Source: Nostoc sp. UCD121
Lineage (GTDB): Bacteria > Cyanobacteriota > Cyanobacteriia > Cyanobacteriales > Nostocaceae
DNA: 32,970 bases
Direction: 5' to 3'
Assembly: GCF_014222285.1 (NCBI RefSeq)
Contig: NZ_JACKZS010000075.1
Location: 1-32,970 of the forward strand
Numbering within the stretch: position 1 is the stretch's first letter; each line of letters opens with the position of its first letter. The position numbers were made by a program, and so were the translations under genes. Under the pieces are notes generated by a model that had not been told where the DNA came from, did not search any database, and saw only the letters and a program-made list of their open reading frames with translations. Below are positions 15,498-22,974 of the stretch, one piece after another.

Positions 15498-15541
15498 CTA
15501 ATGACAAATGACCAATGACTAATGACCAATGACTAATGACT
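15498..15541. repeat. Heptanucleotide short tandem repeat running into trpE
   Basis: Units AATGACC and AATGACT alternate irregularly over about 44 bp, typical of the STRR sequences of heterocystous cyanobacteria. The repeat covers the trpE stop codon (15519-15521) and its last five or six codons. A single further copy of the motif lies just upstream of trpE (TTAGTCATTGG at 17748). Confidence 0.75.
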
Positions 15542-17723
15542 CTTCGATTTGCGTATATGCACGCACCACATTTTTAATGATTTCCAGACCGACTTCTCCC
15601 GCTAAAGTCATGATTGATTCTGGATGAAACTGAACGGCGGCGATAGGAAGTGTCTGATGTTCAATACCCATAATTACGTTGTCATCAGAAATCGCTGTCA
15701 CCTTCAGTTCTTTTGGTAAATATTCAGGGAGAGCAAACAATGAGTGATATCTACCCACGGTAAAGGATTCTGGTAAATTCTTGAAGGTAATAGAATCTGA
15801 ATTAGTAACGAAAATCCGTGAAGATTTTCCATGTTGAGGATAGTTGAGAACTCCCAATTGTCCATCAAAAGCTTCAACGATGCCTTGTAGCCCTAGACAA
15901 ACTCCAAAAATGGGAATTTTGCGATTAAGGATAGCACCGACAGTCTGGGGAACCCGAAAATCACTTGGTCTACCAGGGCCGGGAGATAAAACAACTAAGT
16001 CAGGGCGTTCTGTATCGAATAGCGATTCTGAGAAACCATGACGGAGTGTGGTGACAGTTGCACCAGTTTGGCGAATGTAATTAGCTAATGTATGAACAAA
16101 TGAATCTTCATAATCTATTAGTAAGATGCGTTTGCCAGTTGCCACACTTGGAAGGATTTTAGTTGATTTTATGGAACTGGATTCATGAATTTTGTGACTG
16201 CTTTGCTTAACACGGCGAATCGTTTCAAATAAAGCAGCCGCCTTGGTGATTGTTTCTTGTTCTTCTGCTTGGGGTATGGAGTCATAAAGGACAGTAGCAC
16301 CAACTCGCACTTCGGCAATGCAATCTTTTAATCGGATTGTCCGCAGAATTAAGCCAGTATTTAAATTCCCATTGAAGTTTAAATAACCGACTGCGCCACC
16401 ATACCAACGTCGGGCGCTACGTTCGTGCTGTTCAATAAAATCTATGGCGGCTTTTTTGGGTGCGCCGGTGACTGTAACCGCCCAAGTGTGGGAAAGGAAG
16501 GCATCTAAGGCATCAAATTGCGATCGCAGTATTCCTTCAACATGATCTACTGTATGAATTAAATGGCTGTATAATTCAATTTGGCGACGACCAATGACTT
16601 GAACTGAGCCAGGTTCGCAGATTCGGGATTTGTCATTGCGATCGACATCAGTACACATGGTCAACTCAGCTTCATCTTTGTGGGAGTTGAGTAAATGACG
16701 AATTTGCACCGCATCATCGAGAGCATCTAGTCCCCGGCTAATAGTGCCACTAATGGGACAAGTTTCTATCCGCTTGCCTTCAACTCGCACAAACATTTCT
16801 GGAGATGCGCCAATCAGATATTCTCCACCTAAATTAAAAATAAATCCATAAGGACTAGGATTTATATCCTTTAAAGTTTCAAATAATTTACTCGGTTCAT
16901 CTTCATAGCCTTCAAAAAAGTTTTGGCTAGGAACAACTTCAAATAAATCGCCTCTGCGGAAATAATCGAGTGCAGACTCAACTTTTTTCGCATATTCGCC
17001 TACTTTATGGTCAGCCGTTTGATTAGGGGTAAGATGTTTTCCACGATAATCAACAGACTCACCTGTTCGAGGCAGATTCTTTGTATTGCCATGCGGTGTT
17101 TCAAAATCATATTGTAGACGAAACGCGCTTTGTTGATAATAGTCAACAACTATCAATTCATCAGGGAGATAAAGCACCAAATCACGCTGATCTGTAGGAC
17201 GTTCCAGACGTTGGGTAATTGGTTCAAACTGAAAAACTAAGTCATAACCAAAAGCCCCATACAATCCTAAATGCTCATCTTCTTGGCTAGAGAAAATATG
17301 TAGAATTTCGCGGACAACTGTAAATGCTGAAGGTTGCTTACTGCGTTCTTCTTCAGTAAATAATCTCTTGCTAGCTTTAACAAAGCCGACAATATTATTA
17401 TTGTCTAAAGTAACTTTTTCAAGTTGCTTTGAGTTGGATAAATACTCTAATAGTAATGGTAGAAGTACCTGACCGCGTTCATTCAACGCTATCAGATTGA
17501 AAGCATTTTCTTGTGTACTTAATTCTAATGGTGGATTGACAAATCCGATCGCCCATCTTTTATATCTGCCTGGATATTCGTAGCTGCTTCTTAACAAGCC
17601 GCCACGCTGAGAATTTAAGTGAAATAGAATATCTTCGAGGGCAGTGTCCATCTTCACTTCGGTGATGGAGCGAGAAACAATTACGCCGCCAAGGGTTTTG
17701 TAAGAACGGGAATTAAAAATCAT
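15519..17723 (-). CDS. trpE: Fused anthranilate synthase TrpE(G)
   Basis: A 734-residue fusion of the aminase (component I) and glutamine amidotransferase (component II). The N-terminus KTLGGVIVSRS...RGGLLRSSYEYPGRYKRW is that of the fused rhizobial TrpE(G) enzymes and supports the ATG at 17723, which also has an AGAGGAA ribosome site. The chorismate-binding domain has CPISGTISRG, DESELTMCTDVDRND-like sequence (here DEAELTMCTDVDRND) and VTVTGAPKKAA. From about residue 530 a class-I amidotransferase follows, with nucleophile Cys in GVCLGLQG and the His/Glu pair in VQFHPES. It makes anthranilate from chorismate and glutamine, the first committed tryptophan step. The last residues (SLVIGH) are encoded by heptanucleotide repeats. 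Confidence 0.95.
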   Translation of the reverse strand: MIFNSRSYKTLGGVIVSRSITEVKMDTALEDILFHLNSQRGGLLRSSYEYPGRYKRWAIGFVNPPLELSTQENAFNLIALNERGQVLLPLLLEYLSNSKQLEKVTLDNNNIVGFVKASKRLFTEEERSKQPSAFTVVREILHIFSSQEDEHLGLYGAFGYDLVFQFEPITQRLERPTDQRDLVLYLPDELIVVDYYQQSAFRLQYDFETPHGNTKNLPRTGESVDYRGKHLTPNQTADHKVGEYAKKVESALDYFRRGDLFEVVPSQNFFEGYEDEPSKLFETLKDINPSPYGFIFNLGGEYLIGASPEMFVRVEGKRIETCPISGTISRGLDALDDAVQIRHLLNSHKDEAELTMCTDVDRNDKSRICEPGSVQVIGRRQIELYSHLIHTVDHVEGILRSQFDALDAFLSHTWAVTVTGAPKKAAIDFIEQHERSARRWYGGAVGYLNFNGNLNTGLILRTIRLKDCIAEVRVGATVLYDSIPQAEEQETITKAAALFETIRRVKQSSHKIHESSSIKSTKILPSVATGKRILLIDYEDSFVHTLANYIRQTGATVTTLRHGFSESLFDTERPDLVVLSPGPGRPSDFRVPQTVGAILNRKIPIFGVCLGLQGIVEAFDGQLGVLNYPQHGKSSRIFVTNSDSITFKNLPESFTVGRYHSLFALPEYLPKELKVTAISDDNVIMGIEHQTLPIAAVQFHPESIMTLAGEVGLEIIKNVVRAYTQIEESLVIGH

Positions 17724-18234
17724 GGGTAATTCCTCTTTAAGAGTTATTAGTCATTGGTCGAAAGCTATTAATGATTATTAGTAGTTGTTTACAGATAAAT
17801 AACAGCTTAGATATTTGATATTAATCTAAACCAGCCTATTTAAATCTGCGGATTATTTGGGGGAAAGGTAATTAAAAACTTTTCGCTTCTTATTTAAGAG
17901 TACTAGATATCAAGCAAATAATACATTGAATAATTTTTAGATTGAATGTCAATTTATTCGTTTTTTCTACTAATTATTTATTACTTTTGTTGATAATGAA
18001 TTTAAAGTTATTTGCCTCTCTCAAAAGTAGTAGATTATCTCAATATTTAGGATTATCTCTTTGCTTTTAAAATCCTTCAATATGCCTCATCAAATCTCTT
18101 GTTATTTCTCAGCGCTCTCTGCGCCTCTGCGGTTTAAAAGTTTATTGAACCACAGAGGCACAGAGGGCACAGAGTAAAGATAAATATTAGTGACCCTAAT
18201 TTTTACCAACTTTGAAAGGGCTAGTTGTAAGATC
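17724..18234. other. 511-bp AT-rich spacer between the aroB-like gene and trpE
   Basis: No coding frame of note. It is the longest non-repetitive gap inside the array and so the most likely place for an internal promoter driving trpE(G) and the genes after it. I find no convincing -35/-10 pair by eye, no leader peptide with Trp codons and no obvious trp attenuator. A palindromic repeat occupies 18117-18165. Confidence 0.5.
18117..18165. repeat. 18-bp-arm palindrome of the dispersed AACC-CAGAGG family
   Basis: CTCTGCGCCTCTGCGGTT (18117-18134) pairs with AACCACAGAGGCACAGAG (18148-18165) with two G-U pairs and a 13-nt loop. It lies just 3' of the aroB-like gene (-) and so could also act as a terminator or processing site for the upstream transcript. 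Confidence 0.65.
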
Positions 18235-19419
18235 CTAAAATTCCCGCAACAGTGATATTGCTTGCCTATATAACAACAAATTCACCTCATGGACTTCAAT
18301 TGCTTTCCCAATACTTTTTAGCAACGTTAAAGTCAATTCTCCACCCAAGTGTTCGCGGAACTCAGTTAAACCCCGGAACAAACAATCAGGATGTTCTAGT
18401 TGTGATAGTTTTTCAACCATTTCTGGGACATACAGTGTGAAACCCAACGCCGATAAAGTATTTAATATCCGTTGCCATTCTGAGCAATCAAGCAATCCTG
18501 CTAAATAAGAATAGGTGCTATCCAAAGCGATACCGATCGCAACGGCTTCGCCATGACGCAAGCGATAATTTGTCAAATGCTCCAGTTTATGAGCCGCCCA
18601 ATGTCCAAAATCTAGGGGACGAGAGGAACCCATCTCAAAAGGATCGCCGCTATTGGCAATATGTTCAAGGTGCAACTGGGCGCAACGATAAATAACTTCT
18701 TGCATAGCATCCATATCTCGCCGCCCCAGGGCTTTGCTGTGAGAATGGATAAAATCAAAAAACTTAGCATCCTTAATCAGCGCCACTTTTACGGCTTCTG
18801 CAATCCCAGAACGCCAATCGCGATCGTCTAGGGTTGTCAAGAACGCAGAGTCATTTATAACTGCATAAGGTGGCGCAAATGTGCCGAGAAAGTTCTTTTT
18901 ACCAAAGGCGTTGATGCCGTTTTTTACTCCAACCCCAGAATCATTTTGCGCTAACACCGTTGTCGGAACCCGAATCAGGCGAATTCCCCGGTGAGCAGTT
19001 GCAGCAGCGTATCCTACCAAATCCAATACCGCCCCGCCCCCGATCGCTAACACATAAGAATGGCGACATAATCCGGCTGTTTCAATGAGTTGCTGGATTT
19101 GCTCTACTAAAGTGCGATCGTTTTTGGCAGCTTCTCCTCCCGAAATTATCATCGGTTCGGCTGCGATCGCTAGTACCTCTCCATAAAACTTGGTATAAGC
19201 AACTAATTGCTTCAGCAATTCCGGTTGATACTTTAATATTCCTGCGTCTACCACCGCAACTACTTTCTTCGGCTTTGTCTCCTCATCTGCCGAAATTACT
19301 TGCGCTAGGGTGGGGTTTTTCAACTCAAATAAATTTTGGGTGAAATAAACCTCATAGTTAAAAGTAACCGAAACACGTTGATGAATTAATTTACTTTTTT
19401 GCTTGATGTCAACAATCAT
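18235..19419 (-). CDS. aroB: AroB-like sugar phosphate cyclase (3-dehydroquinate synthase family)
   Basis: A 394-residue member of the dehydroquinate-synthase fold, about 30 longer than typical AroB. It has the NAD motif GGGAVLDLVG (127-136), D160/K166 in NDSGVGVKNGIN, K175/N176, the Zn ligands E208 (GIAEAVK), H273 and H289, and R267. It departs from housekeeping AroB in several places: DSSVGGKTGVN is replaced by DSGVGVKNGIN; the usual LNFGHTxGHAIE is PLDFGHWAAHKLE; and the canonical K-A-x-VV-x-D-E segment before it is LHLEHIANSGDPFEM. It is called aroB in scytonemin clusters, but the product could be another cyclitol. It overlaps the dsbA-like gene by four bases (ATGA), implying coupled translation. 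Confidence 0.8.
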   Translation of the reverse strand: MIVDIKQKSKLIHQRVSVTFNYEVYFTQNLFELKNPTLAQVISADEETKPKKVVAVVDAGILKYQPELLKQLVAYTKFYGEVLAIAAEPMIISGGEAAKNDRTLVEQIQQLIETAGLCRHSYVLAIGGGAVLDLVGYAAATAHRGIRLIRVPTTVLAQNDSGVGVKNGINAFGKKNFLGTFAPPYAVINDSAFLTTLDDRDWRSGIAEAVKVALIKDAKFFDFIHSHSKALGRRDMDAMQEVIYRCAQLHLEHIANSGDPFEMGSSRPLDFGHWAAHKLEHLTNYRLRHGEAVAIGIALDSTYSYLAGLLDCSEWQRILNTLSALGFTLYVPEMVEKLSQLEHPDCLFRGLTEFREHLGGELTLTLLKSIGKAIEVHEVNLLLYRQAISLLREF

Positions 19420-20060
19420 ATTTTTGCAGGTATATCTAAAAGTGCAGCACTATTCAAAGCCTCAAGGAAAACCTCTACCGAGTGAGAACCATTTACCTTG
19501 ACTTGATTATTCATGATGAAAAACGGCACACTGTTGATGCCATTTAACCGAGCAAATTCCGATTCAGTAACAACTACATCAGCTACATCACGATTGTTTA
19601 ATTGAAACCTTAATTCGGTACTATCCATTTGGTATGCTGTACCGATTGCAACAATAACGTTAATATCTCCAATGTTCAAACCCTCTTCAAAGTAAGCTCT
19701 ATAAATAGCTTCTACAACATCATTTTTTACGTTTCTGGGTGCGAGTGCAATCAGTTGATGAGAAAGCTGAGTATTGACAGCTAAACCGATTTTTTCAAAA
19801 TCTAACTTAACTCCAGCCGCCTCACCTGCACGTTGCGTATAATCAAATATCTGTTGCAGTTCTTCCGCTTTAATCCCCTTCCTATCCTGCATAAAGTTAC
19901 GAAATTCGTATCCCTCAGCAGGAACAGTATTATCCAGCAGAAAGGGATGCCATCGGATATTTACCTCTTGTTCTTGCCATTGTGCCAGTGCATCAAACAG
20001 ATGCTTTTTCCCAATTCTGCACCAAGGGCAAACAGTATCATGAAAAATGTCTATCAGCAT
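19416..20060 (-). CDS. DsbA-family (FrnE-like) thiol oxidoreductase
   Basis: A 214-residue thioredoxin-fold protein with the CPWC active site at residues 11-14 right after the first strand (DIFHDTV), a helical insertion, and the cis-proline in NSVPFF (P179). It belongs with FrnE-type DsbA relatives. It begins MLIDIFHDTV with no signal peptide or membrane segment, so unlike classical DsbA it should be cytoplasmic. It is translationally coupled to the aroB-like gene (four-base overlap). In Nostoc clusters it is listed as dsbA. Its role is unproven: disulphide handling or a redox/isomerisation step on a pathway intermediate (as FrnE is proposed for frenolicin) are possible. Confidence 0.85.
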   Translation of the reverse strand: MLIDIFHDTVCPWCRIGKKHLFDALAQWQEQEVNIRWHPFLLDNTVPAEGYEFRNFMQDRKGIKAEELQQIFDYTQRAGEAAGVKLDFEKIGLAVNTQLSHQLIALAPRNVKNDVVEAIYRAYFEEGLNIGDINVIVAIGTAYQMDSTELRFQLNNRDVADVVVTESEFARLNGINSVPFFIMNNQVKVNGSHSVEVFLEALNSAALLDIPAKI

Positions 20061-20370
20061 ATTTTTCTTTATTCATCCATTTCTTAATGGGGCTGCACCA
20101 AGTTTTCTTGCCTCTCTCTCTCTTTCTTCCTTAGAGGATGTTTGAAAAGTCCTCTTGTCGGTAGCAAAACGTTTTAGATCCCCCTAAATCCCCCTTAAAA
20201 AGGGGGACTTTGATTCCGGTTCCCCCCTTTTTAAGGGGGGTTAGGGGGGATCAATAAGTGCCTAAAATCACAGCCAACTACTTTCCAAACAACCTCTTAG
20301 CGTCCTTTGCGGTTCGTTCCTCATAAAAAATTATTATTCAAATGCCAATATTCTGTGGCTTAAAATCTCT
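20061..20370. other. 310-bp spacer between tyrA and the dsbA-like gene, occupied by a miniature element
   Basis: Apart from the element at 20130-20300 and the partial dispersed repeat to its right, it contains a CT-dinucleotide run (CTCTCTCTCTC near 20112). No coding frame of note is seen. Confidence 0.6.
20130..20300. mobile_element. MITE-like element with terminal inverted repeats and possible 5-bp target duplication
   Basis: The left end AGGATGTTTGAAAAGT and the right end ACTTTCCAAACAACCT are inverted repeats with two mismatches in 16. CTTAG flanks both sides (20130-20134 and 20296-20300), which fits a target-site duplication. The interior has large palindromes of C-runs and G-runs (GATCCCCCTAAATCCCCC and its complement around 20170-20252). 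Removing the element restores CTTCCTTAGCGTCCTTTGCG, a normal copy of the dispersed GGTTCGTT repeat, so it seems to have inserted into an older repeat. No transposase is present. Confidence 0.65.
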
Positions 20371-21414
20371 TTAGATACCCGTTGCATTTAAAGGCTGGAG
20401 AAAACTATTAATTTTCCCTTCAAAAAAACCTTGAGTATTCTCAAATTCTTTAATTAATGCCTCTCTATCCTTCCTAGCCACTAGTTTAGCCAACCGGCTG
20501 TAAGTATTAGCCAAAAAGCTAATAGCATTACATCTTTCTTCAGTAGCTAGCATAATATCAACACATAAATTAGGATTTTGAGAAAACAAACGTTTCACAA
20601 TATCAATTTCTTGACGATAATTAGGAGTTGACATTGTTAAACTCTGTTCTATCTCAACTCTTGTTTGTGCCAAGAAAACACCAAGACTAAATCTACAGAA
20701 ATGCTGCGTTGCTTGAATAACCACCATCATCTGATCGTGTTCTTCAGGCGTGCAAACAATTAATTCACCACCTTTAGCTTTCAGAAAATCTAATAGCCAT
20801 TGAAATGAATCATCGTTTCGACCGGGACACACAACCACTTTTTGCCCCAAAAACGATTTGATATTTGGCCCAAACATGGGATGTAAACCCATAACAGGGC
20901 CGCAATGGTGTTCGAGCATTGCTTGAGTAGGCTGTGTTTTAATACTTGTGATGTCACACAAAGCTGTAGTTGGAGCGAGATATTTTGCTGCCCGCTTGAT
21001 AACATCAACCGTATATTCAATAGGAACGCTTACTAATACTAATTCTGCCTGACTTAACAGTTTATCTGCATATTCCCAATCATTATGTTCGAGAACACTA
21101 ACATTGTGGCCTACGACTGAAAGCTGCTCTTTAAATAATCTTCCCATCCTGCCGTGTCCACCGATGATGGTAACTTGTCTGGGAATAACATCATTTGTGG
21201 CAGATTTAGGGATACTTGCATGACAACTCTTTACTACACCCGCCCAAACAGACTCAGGAATACCAGCTTGAGCGAGTAGGGGAGCGACATCAGCCAGTTG
21301 TTCATCTAAAGAAGGCTGTTCTGATGCTAATAATGATATGCGATCGCTAAGTAAGGCGATCAAGCTCTGGTCAGTTTTTTTAAGCTGATCTGAATAAGAG
21401 GATTTCAGAGGCAT
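20371..21414 (-). CDS. tyrA: Prephenate dehydrogenase with degenerate N-terminal chorismate-mutase domain (T-protein-like)
   Basis: An NAD-dependent prephenate dehydrogenase making p-hydroxyphenylpyruvate, one of the two ScyA substrates. After the Rossmann motif IIGGHGRMGRLF come LGLHPMFGPNI, the catalytic His in EEHDQMMVVIQATQHF and a dimer-forming helical domain. These segments look like the enterobacterial T-protein TyrA rather than the short arogenate dehydrogenase usual in cyanobacteria. The first ~65 residues (SDQLKKTDQSLIALLSDRIS) align with an AroQ chorismate mutase but lack its catalytic Lys and PERE segment. I prefer the ATG at 21414, preceded by GGGGA; an in-frame TTG at 21435 would overlap the glycosyltransferase stop codon. 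Confidence 0.88.
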   Translation of the reverse strand: MPLKSSYSDQLKKTDQSLIALLSDRISLLASEQPSLDEQLADVAPLLAQAGIPESVWAGVVKSCHASIPKSATNDVIPRQVTIIGGHGRMGRLFKEQLSVVGHNVSVLEHNDWEYADKLLSQAELVLVSVPIEYTVDVIKRAAKYLAPTTALCDITSIKTQPTQAMLEHHCGPVMGLHPMFGPNIKSFLGQKVVVCPGRNDDSFQWLLDFLKAKGGELIVCTPEEHDQMMVVIQATQHFCRFSLGVFLAQTRVEIEQSLTMSTPNYRQEIDIVKRLFSQNPNLCVDIMLATEERCNAISFLANTYSRLAKLVARKDREALIKEFENTQGFFEGKINSFLQPLNATGI

Positions 21415-21431
21415 TTTCCCGTCCCCAATTT

Positions 21432-22721
21432 TCAAATATCAACAAGTGATTCTTTAGAACTTATTTCTGGTAACATATCCAAGTTTGTTGCTTTTTTAGC
21501 GATCGCATCAGCAAATAACTCTTCATATCGGTCTAGCGCTTGCTCAAAGGAATAGTTCTCTACCGCAAACTTTCTTCCCTTACGTCCTAATTGCGCTGCT
21601 AATTCCGGTTGATGATATAAATCCAGCACCGCCGCAGCCAAAGCATCTGCTGACTCAGGCTCAACGATAACACCGCCACCACTTTGTCTGATGGCTTTGG
21701 CAGCAGTCCCTGTGGCGGGAACCGAACCTACAATTGGGCGACCACTGGCTAACAACAGTGGTATTTTAGAAGGCATATTGAAGGAAATCACATTCCGCTT
21801 TTGCACAATCAGCCCCACATCAGCGGCCGCTAACATTTGTGGTAGTTTTTCTCGCACTTCCAATGGTAAAAGCAAAACGTTATCTGCACCGCAAGCAAGA
21901 CAATGTTTTTGCAACCTTTCGAGTGCTTGAGATTCGCCTGCTACGACAAAGATAATTTCTTTTAGATGACGTAAACGGGCTGCTGCTTCTATTACTGTTT
22001 CTAAACCTTGTGTAAGAGCAATATTACCTGAATAAAGGACTACAAATTTACCATCAAGTTGATGGATAGCTCTCCAAGAGTTATTTTCCTTTGGTAAAGG
22101 GCGGATAAAATTTAGATTTACCCAATTGGGAATGCAGGTAACTTTATTGGCAGGTACACCTTTATTTTTTAAATTATCTACAAAACCATCGGCTATGACG
22201 CTAATAGTATGTGCAGTCCGGTAAGCGAATTTTTCTAAAGCTTCCAGAGCTTTAATCATCAACTTATTCTTAATTAGCCCAACACGCACACCAGCTTCTG
22301 GAAGAATATCTTGCACATTTAGTACTACCGGGCAGTTGTATAGCCAACCGATCAAAGTTGCAGGTAAACAAACTAGTAGCGGCGGTATGGTTAAGAGAAT
22401 TACATCAGGTCGCTCGCCCTTGAGGGCTTGTGGCAAACTTGTAAAAACAAAGCTCAACTCTAGCAGTAGGCGGTCTACAAGGTTAGGTTTAGACTTAATC
22501 CGCAGGTAACTACGCTGAATTTTGACACCGTTTTTCTGTTCAGTAACATATAACTTACCTCGATACCCGTCGTAAATCTGGCGCTGAGGATAGTTAGGCA
22601 TACCTGTAATTACCCGCACTTGATGCCCTCGCTTCACCAGCCCTTCTGCTAGTTCAGTCATCAAAGGTGCAATACCAATTGGTTCTGGATGATAGTTGTA
22701 TGAATAAATCAGAATTTGCAT
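21432..22721 (-). CDS. GT4-family glycosyltransferase (WcaI-like)
   Basis: A 429-residue GT-B fold protein. The N-terminal domain begins MQILIYSYNYHPEPIGIAP and has LVKRGHQVRVITGMPNYP; the C-terminal nucleotide-sugar domain has VVLYSGNIALTQGLETVIEAA, the LLPLEVREKLPQMLAAADVGLIVQ segment and PLLLASGRPIVG...SGGGVIVEPESADAL. It resembles WcaI/colanic-acid type transferases. A hydrophobic stretch at about residues 104-130 may give membrane association. The glycosyltransferase next to scyF is a standard member of Nostoc scytonemin regions, but its contribution is not established; decoration of a sunscreen or of the extracellular matrix in which scytonemin is deposited are both possible. Its stop lies 17 bp before the preferred tyrA start. 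Confidence 0.85.
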   Translation of the reverse strand: MQILIYSYNYHPEPIGIAPLMTELAEGLVKRGHQVRVITGMPNYPQRQIYDGYRGKLYVTEQKNGVKIQRSYLRIKSKPNLVDRLLLELSFVFTSLPQALKGERPDVILLTIPPLLVCLPATLIGWLYNCPVVLNVQDILPEAGVRVGLIKNKLMIKALEALEKFAYRTAHTISVIADGFVDNLKNKGVPANKVTCIPNWVNLNFIRPLPKENNSWRAIHQLDGKFVVLYSGNIALTQGLETVIEAAARLRHLKEIIFVVAGESQALERLQKHCLACGADNVLLLPLEVREKLPQMLAAADVGLIVQKRNVISFNMPSKIPLLLASGRPIVGSVPATGTAAKAIRQSGGGVIVEPESADALAAAVLDLYHQPELAAQLGRKGRKFAVENYSFEQALDRYEELFADAIAKKATNLDMLPEISSKESLVDI

Positions 22722-22891
22722 AAACTATTAATTTCCTGGAAGCACCTTGATAATGTTGGCTTTGTTGTGTTTATTTTTTCCTTGTTCGTAAGGTGAGCGC
22801 TGCCCACCTAGTGCTGTCAAAGTTAGTTTGGATTAGACTGTAAATTTCTATTCATTAACTAGTACTTTATCAAGCGATCTTTGCAGTAAGT

Positions 22892-22922
22892 ACTTTAGTC
22901 CTTAGAAAATAAAGACTAAAGT
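22892..22922. repeat. Hairpin with ACTTTAGTC arms
   Basis: ACTTTAGTC (22892-22900) and GACTAAAGT (22914-22922) are perfect 9-bp inverted arms. Partly related to the palindrome at 9111-9169. It lies in the 253-bp spacer downstream of scyF and may terminate or process that transcript; the spacer has no coding frame of note. Confidence 0.6.
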
Positions 22923-22974
22923 CCTTGCTAGGAACTAGCTTACGCATCAATGCTATTCAAACAAGCATCGGAAC

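Noticed and set aside
17724..18234. trp leader peptide or attenuator upstream of trpE(G)
   Set aside because: No short frame with clustered Trp codons and no overlapping alternative hairpins were found; the only strong hairpin is a dispersed repeat.
21415..21435. TTG at 21435 as the tyrA start, overlapping the glycosyltransferase stop
   Set aside because: No ribosome site precedes it, whereas the ATG at 21414 has GGGGA upstream; it remains possible.
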